A DNA stretch of 5,726 nucleotides from Woeseiaceae bacterium (GTDB lineage: Bacteria > Pseudomonadota > Gammaproteobacteria > Steroidobacterales > Woeseiaceae), in NCBI GenBank assembly GCA_022615525.1, contig JAKEGN010000269.1, positions 1 to 5,726 on the forward strand. The letters run 5' to 3'. This document shows, one piece after another, positions 1 to 5,726 of this stretch. The translations under genes were made by a program, and so were the position numbers. The notes beneath the pieces were generated by a model, which had not been told where the DNA came from, made no database searches, and was given only the letters and a program-made list of their open reading frames with translations. Each line of letters starts with the position of its first letter. Position 1 is the first letter of the stretch.

Positions 1-16
1 ATCCGGCACCTTTTTT

Positions 17-54
17 CCAGATTGCTTCGTCGCTTCGCTCGTCGCAAAGACGAA
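17..54. repeat. Dispersed intergenic repeat-like sequence (ATTGCTTCG...TCGCAA type)
   Basis: This stretch lies just beyond the trehalase stop codon. It reads CCAGATTGCTTCGTCG, then CTTCGCTCGTCGCAAAGACG, and has outer complementary arms (TTGC/GCAA and TTCGTC/GACGAA) around an internally repeated CTTCG/CGTCGC core. From memory it resembles the imperfectly palindromic 'GTCATTGCGAG...CGAAGCAATC' sequences found between genes in many unrelated bacterial genomes. I know of no single agreed name and cannot count copies here. A T6 run (11-16) follows it on the plus strand. On the minus strand, in which the operon is read, no U-run follows, so I do not call it a terminator for the operon. Confidence 0.5.
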
Positions 55-58
55 CTAA

Positions 59-1561
59 TTAGGGCTTCCCCAGCAGGCTCAGCAGCACGCCATTGGTCCA
101 GCCGAAGCCATCCTGCACCGCGTATTCACCGCCGCTCGCCGCGAGGCCGGGTTCCACGACGTTGTATTTCTCCATGAAGCGCCCGGATTTCCTGTACATG
201 TCAATGTTCGTCGCAATCCAGCGGCCTGCGCCCTCCTGCGCCTGGTCGTCGAGACCGTAGTTGCGCAATCCTTCGCAAACGATCCAGTGCAAGGGTGCCC
301 AGCCGTTCGGCGAGTCCCATTGCTGGCCGGTGACAAAGGGCGTCGTGACCCAGCCACCGGGCTTGAGGAATTCCGCATCCAGCCTGGCGGCGACGCGTGC
401 GCCCTGCTCTGCCGTGGCCAGGCCGAAAAACAGCGGATAGGCTGCTGCCAGGGACCGGGTGCCGGTCGGCTTCCCGCTGTCAATTGCAATATCAAAGAAA
501 AAACCGGCGCCGCTGTCGAAGAACAGCGATTGAATTGTGCGCTTTCGCGAAGATGCACGATCGCGGTAGTGGCTTGCGCCTGCCGCATCGCCGGCGCGAT
601 CGCTGATATCGCCCAGCATCGTTTCGATGCGGTGCATGATGGAGTTGAGATCCACCGGAAGGATGCCGGTTGTGCAGATCGACGAAATGGTCTGTGTACG
701 GTCGAACCATCGCGAACTGAAGTCCCAACCGGATTCGCAGGCGGCGCGAATGTCCCGATACAGGCCAGCCGGGTCGCGGTCGGCGGCGGAAGCGAGCGCG
801 ATGTCCTCGGCATAACTTTCCTGGCGCGGTTCGGCAGCTTCATCCCAGTAACGGTTGAGCAGGGTATCGCCAACGCGGACCACGCGCCGCCTGGCCGGTT
901 GTGCTGCCGACAGCCCGTCCGAGCCGGCCATCCAGAACTCGTATTCCTTCTTCAATTGGGGAAAATAGTGCTCGTAGACGCTCTCGTCATTCGTAGACGT
1001 TGCCAGCAGCTCGATCATCAGGACAAAAAACGGCGGCTGCGATCGCGTGCAATAGTAGCTGCGTGTACCGTTGGGGATGAAGCCGATGTGATCGATCAGG
1101 TAGGCAAAATTGTCGACCATGTCCCTGAGCAAGCCGTGCTGTCCCGAAGCTGCCAGCCCCAGCATCGTGAAATAACTGTCCCAGTAATACAGTTCGCGAA
1201 ATCGGCCTCCCGGCACGACATAGGGTTTCGGCAATTCGATCAACGAGGAATACGCCGTCTTCCTGTCGGCGGTGCGGGTGAGTTTCGGCCAGAGGTTCTC
1301 GATCTGCTTGCGCACATCATCGCTGGCGGACATGGCCGCCGCGTCGGGACGCGTCTCCGGCAGGTCGAAGTGCCGTCGCACGAATGCCTGCAGGTCGAAT
1401 CTAGGCCGACCGCGTTCTTCGCGGTACAGGCGCAGGATCTCCGCGGGATCGCGCAAAGCGACGGCATCGACGAAGGATTTCGAGTCACCGAAGATCCGGT
1501 CGGCCTGTACGGCTTCGAACAACTCGCCAAAAATCTCTCGCGGTGTCAGCGAATGAGTCAT
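59..1561 (-). CDS. treF: Cytoplasmic alpha,alpha-trehalase, glycoside hydrolase family 37
   Basis: The enzyme hydrolyses trehalose to two glucose molecules. The 500-residue protein carries both GH37 signatures: PGGRFRELYYWDSY at 117-130 and QWDSPNGWAP at 414-423. By analogy with E. coli periplasmic trehalase, the catalytic acid should be D280 in ESGWDFSSRW and the base E479 in the GGEYAVQDGFGWTNG block (477-491). NGTRSYY (164-170) and RSQPPFF (173-179) match conserved substrate-pocket segments. The N-terminus (MTHSLTPREIFGELFEAVQ) has no signal peptide, so it should act in the cytoplasm; it is somewhat shorter than E. coli TreA or TreF. I chose the ATG at 1561 because it immediately precedes the conserved TPxEIFGELFxAVQ start and no upstream in-frame ATG, GTG or TTG is near. 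It follows the permease stop by 5 nt with only a poorly placed GAG as ribosome site, suggesting translational coupling. Family assignment is firm; treF rather than treA rests on the missing signal peptide. Confidence 0.95.
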   Translation of the reverse strand: MTHSLTPREIFGELFEAVQADRIFGDSKSFVDAVALRDPAEILRLYREERGRPRFDLQAFVRRHFDLPETRPDAAAMSASDDVRKQIENLWPKLTRTADRKTAYSSLIELPKPYVVPGGRFRELYYWDSYFTMLGLAASGQHGLLRDMVDNFAYLIDHIGFIPNGTRSYYCTRSQPPFFVLMIELLATSTNDESVYEHYFPQLKKEYEFWMAGSDGLSAAQPARRRVVRVGDTLLNRYWDEAAEPRQESYAEDIALASAADRDPAGLYRDIRAACESGWDFSSRWFDRTQTISSICTTGILPVDLNSIMHRIETMLGDISDRAGDAAGASHYRDRASSRKRTIQSLFFDSGAGFFFDIAIDSGKPTGTRSLAAAYPLFFGLATAEQGARVAARLDAEFLKPGGWVTTPFVTGQQWDSPNGWAPLHWIVCEGLRNYGLDDQAQEGAGRWIATNIDMYRKSGRFMEKYNVVEPGLAASGGEYAVQDGFGWTNGVLLSLLGKP

Positions 1562-1566
1562 CTCGA

Positions 1567-2838
1567 TCAGTTTGCGTAGCTCACGGCCAAGCTCGATTGC
1601 TTCTTGAGCTGGTAAAGCGACAGCATGAGTATGCTGATCGGCGCAAGCGAGAAATAGAACGCGGTGGTACCGCCGAAAGCTTCGAACAGCGACCCGGTGA
1701 TCAGCGAACCGGACGTGCCGCCAAGGGCGGAAAAGACGACAATCAGGCCGGCCATGGGCGCGTGCTGGCGTACCGGCAGCGCGGTGAGGATGACGGAGTT
1801 GATCGCCGGGTACACAGGTGCGAGGCAGAAGCCGATCAACGGGAAAACAAAGGCCGCGAGCGGCGCGTCGCGCCACGCCGAGATTTCCTCGCCGGATACC
1901 GTGCCGGCAAGTGGCAGGCTTACGAGTACGAGGACGGCTGCCGTTGCCAAACCTGCCGCGAGCACCGTGAACCATTCGAAGCGACGCAGCACCATGCCTG
2001 CCGTGAACCTTCCCAGCGCAGTGGATGCGGCCAGTATGCTCGCCATCTGTATGCTGAGCGAGGGAGAGAGGTGCAACATCCTGCTGTTGAAAGTCGGCAG
2101 CCAGGACATGATGCTTTGCTCGATCAACACATACAGGAACGCGCTGATGACGAACACGAGGACGAGCGGGCGTATGCAAAGGGAAATCATCGCCAGGAAG
2201 TCGGCCGACATGGACCTGGTCTCGACCGGCCTGGCCTTCGTTTCGTCGAGGCGCGCGATCGTGAGTAGTGTGAGCGCGGCGAAAGACAATGCCGCGAGCA
2301 CGTAATAAACGTTCAGCCAATCCGTCGATTCAGGATTGGCGTCGTCGACAAAAGCGCTGAAGATGAAATACCCGGAGAGTATGCCGACCATGAAGAACGA
2401 TTCGATGAAGTTCATCATGCTCGCGTGGTCCTTGCGGTTGCTGGTGACCAGGCCGAGTGCCGCGAAGACCGAAACCTTGGTGAGCGCGAAGCCGATACCG
2501 GTAACGGCGAACAGCAGTTTGCTCATCCAGAACGCGGGCAGTTGCGGCATGAGCAGGCAGAAGAGCCCAATCATGCCCAGGGCAATCTGCATGCTGCGTT
2601 TGTAGCCGATACGCACAATGAACGAAGCAACGAGAAACGAAGTGATGGCGATCGGCAGGTCCTTGAAAGCCTCGAGAACGCTGGCATCGGACTCGGACAC
2701 GCCGTAGGTATTCTGTACCTGCAGAATCACCGTGCCCACGCTGTTCAGCAGGATCGCGAACACGAAGTAATTGATGAACAGCGAAATTCTGACCAGCCAG
2801 TAATTCATATAATCGAGTCGCGGGTTGTCGAGTGGCAT
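1567..2838 (-). CDS. MFS sugar permease, probably for trehalose
   Basis: This 423-residue, very hydrophobic protein has about 12 predicted membrane helices, the usual MFS size and layout. Degenerate MFS loop motifs appear at RIGYKRS (76-82, between helices 2 and 3) and at LGRFTAGMVLRRF (275-287, the equivalent loop in the second half). A charged central loop (about 196-212) separates the two six-helix halves. NFIESFFMVGILSG (143-156) and GFCLAPVYPAINSVI (336-350) loosely recall the FucP/GluP type of sugar:proton symporters, but I cannot fix the subfamily. Such proteins import sugars by proton symport across the inner membrane. Trehalose is inferred as substrate from the adjacent cytoplasmic trehalase and lies outside what the permease sequence alone shows. 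The start at 2838 has no clear Shine-Dalgarno; an in-frame ATG at residue 11 is an alternative that still keeps the first helix. Confidence 0.88.
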   Translation of the reverse strand: MPLDNPRLDYMNYWLVRISLFINYFVFAILLNSVGTVILQVQNTYGVSESDASVLEAFKDLPIAITSFLVASFIVRIGYKRSMQIALGMIGLFCLLMPQLPAFWMSKLLFAVTGIGFALTKVSVFAALGLVTSNRKDHASMMNFIESFFMVGILSGYFIFSAFVDDANPESTDWLNVYYVLAALSFAALTLLTIARLDETKARPVETRSMSADFLAMISLCIRPLVLVFVISAFLYVLIEQSIMSWLPTFNSRMLHLSPSLSIQMASILAASTALGRFTAGMVLRRFEWFTVLAAGLATAAVLVLVSLPLAGTVSGEEISAWRDAPLAAFVFPLIGFCLAPVYPAINSVILTALPVRQHAPMAGLIVVFSALGGTSGSLITGSLFEAFGGTTAFYFSLAPISILMLSLYQLKKQSSLAVSYAN

Positions 2839-2860
2839 TCGGGCAAGGTTCGCGCCGTAC

Positions 2861-2891
2861 CGCCGGCGTCATGATACCTGCATCGCCGGCG
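2861..2891 (-). other. GC-rich stem-loop ahead of the permease gene
   Basis: Two copies of CGCCGGCG (2861-2868 and 2884-2891), each itself a palindrome, flank a 15-nt loop and can form an 8-bp all-GC stem. The structure ends 22 nt before the permease start codon, in the transcribed gap between receptor and permease. No U-run follows it, so it is not a typical intrinsic terminator. It could affect ribosome access or mRNA stability; that role is inferred. Confidence 0.5.
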
Positions 2892-2923
2892 CAGCGAATT
2901 CTGCCGGAGCTGTCAGAAAGCGG

Positions 2924-2969
2924 TGTGCGGGGCAGTCAGGTCATGCTCATATCCTGGCCGCCCCGCACA
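2924..2969 (-). terminator. Long stem-loop after the receptor gene; partial terminator or mRNA-stabilising hairpin
   Basis: TGTGCGGGGC (2924-2933) pairs perfectly with GCCCCGCACA (2960-2969). Inside it CAGG (2937-2940) pairs with CCTG (2953-2956), joined by one G-C pair, one G-U pair and a single mismatch. This gives about 16 pairs in a 17-position stem with a 12-nt loop. It starts 23 nt after the receptor stop codon. On the minus-strand transcript only a short CUUUCU follows, a poor U-tract, so full termination is unlikely. A plausible role is to protect the receptor message or cut read-through into the permease and trehalase, giving more receptor than enzyme. The structure is seen; the role is inferred. 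Confidence 0.55.
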
Positions 2970-2992
2970 GACGCAGGGCGATCGATGCTGGT

Positions 2993-5386
2993 TCAGAACT
3001 CGTATCCAACGCTCAGGGTGAATGTTCGCGGCATGATGTAACGACCATTCGGCGCGGTTGCCGTGCGCGGATCGCTTTCTGTCAGCGCTTCTTCATCGGC
3101 TATGTTGTCGGCCGCAAGCTGTACGATGAAGGCTTCATTGATACGCAACAACAAGCCCAGGTCGATTTTCTCGTAGCCCTCGAGAAGGTTCGTGTTCGCA
3201 CGCTCGCCCCAGCGGTCATCGACTGCACTGATCGTGCCGTACACGGTCGCTTCGACATCGCCGAACTGGAGTTCATAGCTCGGTGTCAGACGGAGCTGCC
3301 ACCCCGGCTGACGCTCTGTCTCGTTGCCAACATTGTCGCCCGCGGTGATCTCGGAATCCAGGACGGTCGCGTTGAGATTCAACAGGAAACCGCCATCGGT
3401 TGCCCAGGTGCCGTCGATCTCTACGCCCTTGGACTCCTGGGTCGACAGTTGTCCGGCCCCGGCTCCGGTCAGTGCAATGAAGGCCGTATTGGTCACATCG
3501 GTGAAGAAGCCCGTCGCGTACAAGCTGAGCGAGTCAGTGACCCATTTGAAGCCGAGTTCATACTGATCGATGTCCTGGATCAGGTCATTTCCATTGGCGA
3601 AGGCTCCGCGATTGTCACGGAACGAGTCGAAGTCCGGCATCTTGCTGCCCTGGTTGAGTCGCAGGAAACCGCCCATGGTATCGGTGAGCTGGTAGTTGCC
3701 GGCGACAGTCCACGATGTTTCTGTCTCGTCGAAATCGATGGCGAGGTTCACCTGTCCGTTGAGCCCCTCATCGACGGAATAGTTGACCTGGTAGTTTTCC
3801 ACCCGGACGCCGACGTCTATTGTCAGCCGGTCGACCACATCGAAAGTCGTCGCGGCGTAGAAGGCATTGGTGGTTGCGTCGCCGGTCGCATCAATATCGT
3901 AGTTGAATCCGCAACTGTCGACGGCCGGATCGTTGCAAGCGATTCCCGTGACGACCTCACCGCCCGACTGGACCACCTCGTACCGCGAATTGCCCAGCGA
4001 CCACCACTCCTCCACCGTCGCATTCGCCGTGTAATAGCCGGCGGTGACGGTGCCCCAGTCCCAGGCTTTTGCAAGGCTCAGGTCGTTGGTAAACGCCTCG
4101 ATGTCCTTGCGCACTTCCCAGGCGCCGAATTGCTGTATGTACTCGGAATTGGCGATCTGTCGACCGCTGACGGATCCCGTGAGGAATTCGGTTGGATCAC
4201 CAGGGTCGATTGTTAGTACGGCTCTCGGGTCTGCTGCCTGGTTCGCGCGGAGTGCGCTAATCTGGACGGCGGCGCCATCCGGCACGAGGCCCAGCGTATC
4301 GGCGTTTCCGGCGGTGTAACTGACGCGATCCGTGAGCTCCCAGCCGTCGAGGATCTCGAAGGTCACGGATCCGCCCGTCATTGAACCATCCCAGCCACGG
4401 CCGTCGCCTATGTTCACGGTTTTCTCGGAAGGATCCGGATGCCCCGGGAAGCCGCCACCGGCAAAATCCGGACTGCCATCACCGTTGTTGTCAACGACAT
4501 CATTGGCGTTGTCGTAAGTGATTTGCCGCTGCCGGTTCATTGTTCCGAGCTGGTTGTATGATGCATCGACGCCCGGTACGTTGAGTGCAACCGGCAGGTA
4601 CCAGGTTCCGACATCGTCCGTGTTGCGATGAAAGACGTTGATCGTGCCGTTCTCCAGGTCCTTGGTCAGGTTGATCGTGAACTGGTGCCCTTCGTCTGAA
4701 TTGAACTGCGCATCGCGAATTCCAGGCGAGCTCGAAACGTAACCGCCGATCATGTAGTAGAACTGGTCGGCCAGCTCGCCGCTGACATAGCCATCGAAGC
4801 GGCGCAGGTCATAGTCCGAAGTCGTGTACTTCGCCATGCCCTGCGTCTCCTCGCTGCCCTCGCGCAGGATGAAGTTCGTGGTCAGGCCCGGTTGACCGTT
4901 GGAGAACACAGGGTTCGGACCACCCCGGAGGGCTTCCATGCGAAGCACGGTTTCATCCAGGCGAAACAGCGTCGTGTTCTCGAGGAACGACAATGTCGGT
5001 GGCGGATAAATCGGCGATCCGTTGACCTGGACGGTCAGAAACGGTGCGTCGCCGCCGCCCGGAAAACCGCGCACCATGACGTTGGCACCGGATACGCCAC
5101 CGGAGCTTTCCGACCATACGCCCGGCACCAGCTTCAGCAGGTCCGCCGTACTCTCGGGCTGGTACATGCTGATTTCGTCTGCCGAAGCCGTCGTAATCGC
5201 AAAACTCGCATCGAATTTTCGGAGTTCCGCGCCACCGGCGGTACCCGTGACGATGATTTCCTCGATCGCCGTGTCCGCCACTTCGTCCTGTGCGGTTGCG
5301 ATGCCCGACGAAATGCATAGCAGCAGGGCTGCGGGCCAACAGCGACACAAGAATTGCAAGCGATTGTTAATGGAGTGCGTAGTCAT
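2993..5386 (-). CDS. TonB-dependent outer-membrane receptor, probable trehalose/oligosaccharide uptake
   Basis: The 797-residue protein imports a ligand across the outer membrane using energy from TonB-ExbB-ExbD. The signal peptide has a basic start and hydrophobic core (about 18-30), with likely cleavage after ATA (30-32) or the following Q33. EEIIVTG (42-48) is the probable TonB box. The plug (about 55-180) shows the usual landmarks: ITTASADEI, ADLLKLVPGV (81-90), VMVRGF (103-108), QVNGSPIY (120-127, where many relatives have a D-G pair), VLRMEALRGG (147-156) and GQPGLTTNFILREG (164-177). A beta-barrel follows, with a TonB-receptor-like NIADEEAL segment near 761-768 and a C-terminal Phe typical of outer-membrane barrels. 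Odd points are a DxNxDGxxD calcium-loop-like motif (299-307) and a cysteine pair (C484, C492) in predicted loops. The ATG at 5386 is supported by AAGGAC upstream and by the signal peptide. It is first gene of the operon. The trehalose substrate is inferred from the trehalase downstream. Confidence 0.92.
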   Translation of the reverse strand: MTTHSINNRLQFLCRCWPAALLLCISSGIATAQDEVADTAIEEIIVTGTAGGAELRKFDASFAITTASADEISMYQPESTADLLKLVPGVWSESSGGVSGANVMVRGFPGGGDAPFLTVQVNGSPIYPPPTLSFLENTTLFRLDETVLRMEALRGGPNPVFSNGQPGLTTNFILREGSEETQGMAKYTTSDYDLRRFDGYVSGELADQFYYMIGGYVSSSPGIRDAQFNSDEGHQFTINLTKDLENGTINVFHRNTDDVGTWYLPVALNVPGVDASYNQLGTMNRQRQITYDNANDVVDNNGDGSPDFAGGGFPGHPDPSEKTVNIGDGRGWDGSMTGGSVTFEILDGWELTDRVSYTAGNADTLGLVPDGAAVQISALRANQAADPRAVLTIDPGDPTEFLTGSVSGRQIANSEYIQQFGAWEVRKDIEAFTNDLSLAKAWDWGTVTAGYYTANATVEEWWSLGNSRYEVVQSGGEVVTGIACNDPAVDSCGFNYDIDATGDATTNAFYAATTFDVVDRLTIDVGVRVENYQVNYSVDEGLNGQVNLAIDFDETETSWTVAGNYQLTDTMGGFLRLNQGSKMPDFDSFRDNRGAFANGNDLIQDIDQYELGFKWVTDSLSLYATGFFTDVTNTAFIALTGAGAGQLSTQESKGVEIDGTWATDGGFLLNLNATVLDSEITAGDNVGNETERQPGWQLRLTPSYELQFGDVEATVYGTISAVDDRWGERANTNLLEGYEKIDLGLLLRINEAFIVQLAADNIADEEALTESDPRTATAPNGRYIMPRTFTLSVGYEF

Positions 5387-5541
5387 GATGCCACCGTCCT
5401 TAATAAAACGACTCGTCGTTGAATGTGTTTTCAGGCGGGGCGATCAAGGCATCACGTGCTGACGAGGGCTCGAGGCCCTGCCAGCAGGCAACAGACATTC
5501 GCTCGACTTGTATCCCCCCGCGAATAACACGTTGCCCGGTA
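5387..5541 (-). promoter_or_regulatory. Long 5' leader of the receptor gene
   Basis: If transcription starts near 5535, just after the candidate -10 box, the receptor message has an untranslated leader of roughly 150 nt. No convincing gene is present on either strand. Small foldable elements are visible: AGGGC-CTCGA-GCCCT inside GCTG/CAGC arms (5458-5485), and AACGA-CGAG-TCGTT followed by TTATT (about 5404-5420) just ahead of the ribosome site. A C6 run lies at 5514-5519. I recognise no known riboswitch. Whether the leader regulates anything cannot be told from sequence alone. Confidence 0.35.
5396..5401 (-). promoter_or_regulatory. Shine-Dalgarno of the TonB-dependent receptor
   Basis: AAGGAC on the minus strand ends 9 nt before the ATG at 5386. 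It is the best ribosome-binding match of the genes in this window and fixes the receptor start. Confidence 0.7.
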
Positions 5542-5570
5542 ACCGTACACTCAAATGAAATGCATTTCAA
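5542..5570 (-). promoter_or_regulatory. Candidate sigma70 promoter for the receptor-permease-trehalase operon
   Basis: TTGAAA (5570-5565) is followed, after 17 bp, by TACGGT (5547-5542). The -35 matches five of six consensus bases; the -10 matches only three. The left LacI-type palindrome fills the start of the spacer, exactly mirroring the plus-strand promoter. Its placement is attractive but the -10 is poor, so either it is weak and needs help or the true start lies elsewhere. A TATAAC at 5615-5610 is an alternative -10, but with no good -35. Confidence 0.4.
5556..5569. promoter_or_regulatory. LacI-family operator, left copy
   Basis: TGAAATGCATTTCA is a perfect 14-bp palindrome with a central TGCA. 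LacI-family regulators commonly bind palindromes of the form TGAAAnCGnTTTCA, so this is a close variant. It overlaps the candidate -35 box of the minus-strand operon promoter, where a bound repressor would block RNA polymerase. The likely binder is the LacI-type protein whose gene starts at 5661. Confidence 0.75.
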
Positions 5571-5575
5571 TAATT

Positions 5576-5604
5576 TTGAAATGCGTTTCATGAAACGGTA
5601 TAAT
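5576..5604 (+). promoter_or_regulatory. Strong sigma70 promoter for the LacI-family regulator gene
   Basis: TTGAAA (5576-5581), a 17-bp spacer and TATAAT (5599-5604) give 11 of 12 consensus bases at ideal spacing. Transcription would begin near 5611, leaving about 50 nt before the ATG at 5661. The spacer is almost wholly filled by the right operator, so the repressor should control its own gene. Confidence 0.8.
5577..5597. promoter_or_regulatory. LacI-family operator, right copy, with an extra half-site
   Basis: TGAAATGCGTTTCA (5577-5590) is palindromic apart from one position. It runs directly into TGAAACG (5591-5597), so CGTTTCATGAAACG (5584-5597) is a second, perfect, overlapping palindrome. 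The site starts 1 bp inside the plus-strand -35 and ends 1 bp before the -10, an ideal place for repression. Its core centre (5583.5) is 21 bp, two helical turns, from that of the left copy (5562.5). Confidence 0.72.
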
Positions 5605-5660
5605 TCCCCGTTATAAGAATAAGTTACAATCAAGTCGTACCCGACCAGAAAATCGCTCCG

Positions 5661-5726
5661 ATGAATCGGTTTTTACAGCGTCGAATTGAAAAGCCTGCTG
5701 CGACAGTCGCCGACTACGCGGTTTCA
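5661..5726 (+). CDS. LacI-family transcriptional regulator, N-terminal fragment cut by the window edge
   Basis: Only 22 codons are present and the frame is open to the window end. After a basic lead (MNRFLQRRIE), the sequence KPAATVADYAVS lines up with the LacI-family DNA-binding start, typically (K)xATIxDVAxxAGVS, with the D-Y-A of helix 1 visible and the AGVS expected next. The call is backed by LacI-type palindromes directly upstream and by the divergent position beside a sugar operon. The ATG at 5661 has no clear Shine-Dalgarno, and no other upstream in-frame start was found. By analogy it would bind its operators without sugar and release them when trehalose or a derivative binds. The effector domain lies outside the window, so the effector is inferred only from context. 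Confidence 0.65.
   Translation, partial: MNRFLQRRIEKPAATVADYAVS

Noticed and set aside
11..16. T6 run as an intrinsic terminator
   Set aside because: It is on the plus strand and the required upstream hairpin would lie outside the window; on the operon strand it reads as an A-run.
287..1579. 430-codon plus-strand open frame opposite the trehalase
   Set aside because: The opposite strand encodes an intact GH37 enzyme. The plus-strand translation has no recognisable domain and is typical of GC-rich antisense frames.
1562..2320. Open frame continuing upstream of the trehalase through the permease gene, which would make a 753-residue protein
   Set aside because: The upstream part is an Arg/His-rich translation of the permease region in another frame, and the conserved trehalase N-terminus starts at the ATG at 1561.
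2825..4216. 463-codon plus-strand open frame opposite the receptor and intergenic gap
   Set aside because: It lies mostly antisense to a well-supported receptor and shows no recognisable family features.
5514..5519. C6 run in the leader as a phase-variation tract
   Set aside because: Six bases is short and lies far from the promoter elements and coding frames; no support for slippage control.
5594..5612. AACGG...CCGTT inverted repeat around the plus-strand -10 box
   Set aside because: Only 5 bp arms around a 9-bp spacer; expected by chance and not similar to the operator half-sites.
5610..5615. TATAAC as the -10 box of the minus-strand operon
   Set aside because: The hexamer is good but no acceptable -35 lies 16-18 bp upstream; kept only as an alternative.
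5400..5633. 77-codon minus-strand and 65-codon plus-strand frames across the control region
   Set aside because: They cover the operators and promoters, have no family features or ribosome site, and look like chance frames.

Overview
The window holds three complete genes on the minus strand, which read right to left as one probable operon, and the first 22 codons of a divergent plus-strand gene at the right edge. The operon order is: a TonB-dependent outer-membrane receptor (2993-5386), a 12-helix major facilitator (MFS) permease (1567-2838) and a family GH37 trehalase without a signal peptide (59-1561). The plus-strand fragment (5661-5726) begins like a LacI-family repressor. The GC-rich sequence, the TonB receptor with a C-terminal Phe, and the receptor/permease/hydrolase/LacI arrangement point to a Gram-negative bacterium, most likely a gammaproteobacterium. 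This is inferred from gene content and no species is assigned.

The most informative non-coding stretch is the divergent control region at 5387-5660. Two LacI-type palindromes, centred 21 bp apart, lie between the receptor and repressor genes. Each overlaps a TTGAAA hexamer that can serve as the -35 box of a promoter facing away from the centre. The plus-strand promoter is near consensus (TTGAAA, 17 bp, TATAAT); the minus-strand one has a weak -10. The receptor then has a leader of about 150 nt ending in a good Shine-Dalgarno sequence. The 154-nt gap between receptor and permease holds two clear stem-loops. The permease and trehalase genes are separated by only 5 nt. The last 58 bases beyond the trehalase stop contain a repeat-like sequence.

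The model is as follows. The receptor takes trehalose, or a trehalose-containing compound, across the outer membrane using TonB energy. The permease moves it across the inner membrane, the cytoplasmic trehalase splits it into two glucoses, and the divergent LacI regulator represses both directions until sugar is present. The trehalase call rests on two family signatures and is firm. The substrate of the receptor and permease is inferred from this neighbour. I found no sign of a radically new system; the unusual parts are the symmetric operator/promoter block, the intergenic hairpins and the edge repeat.
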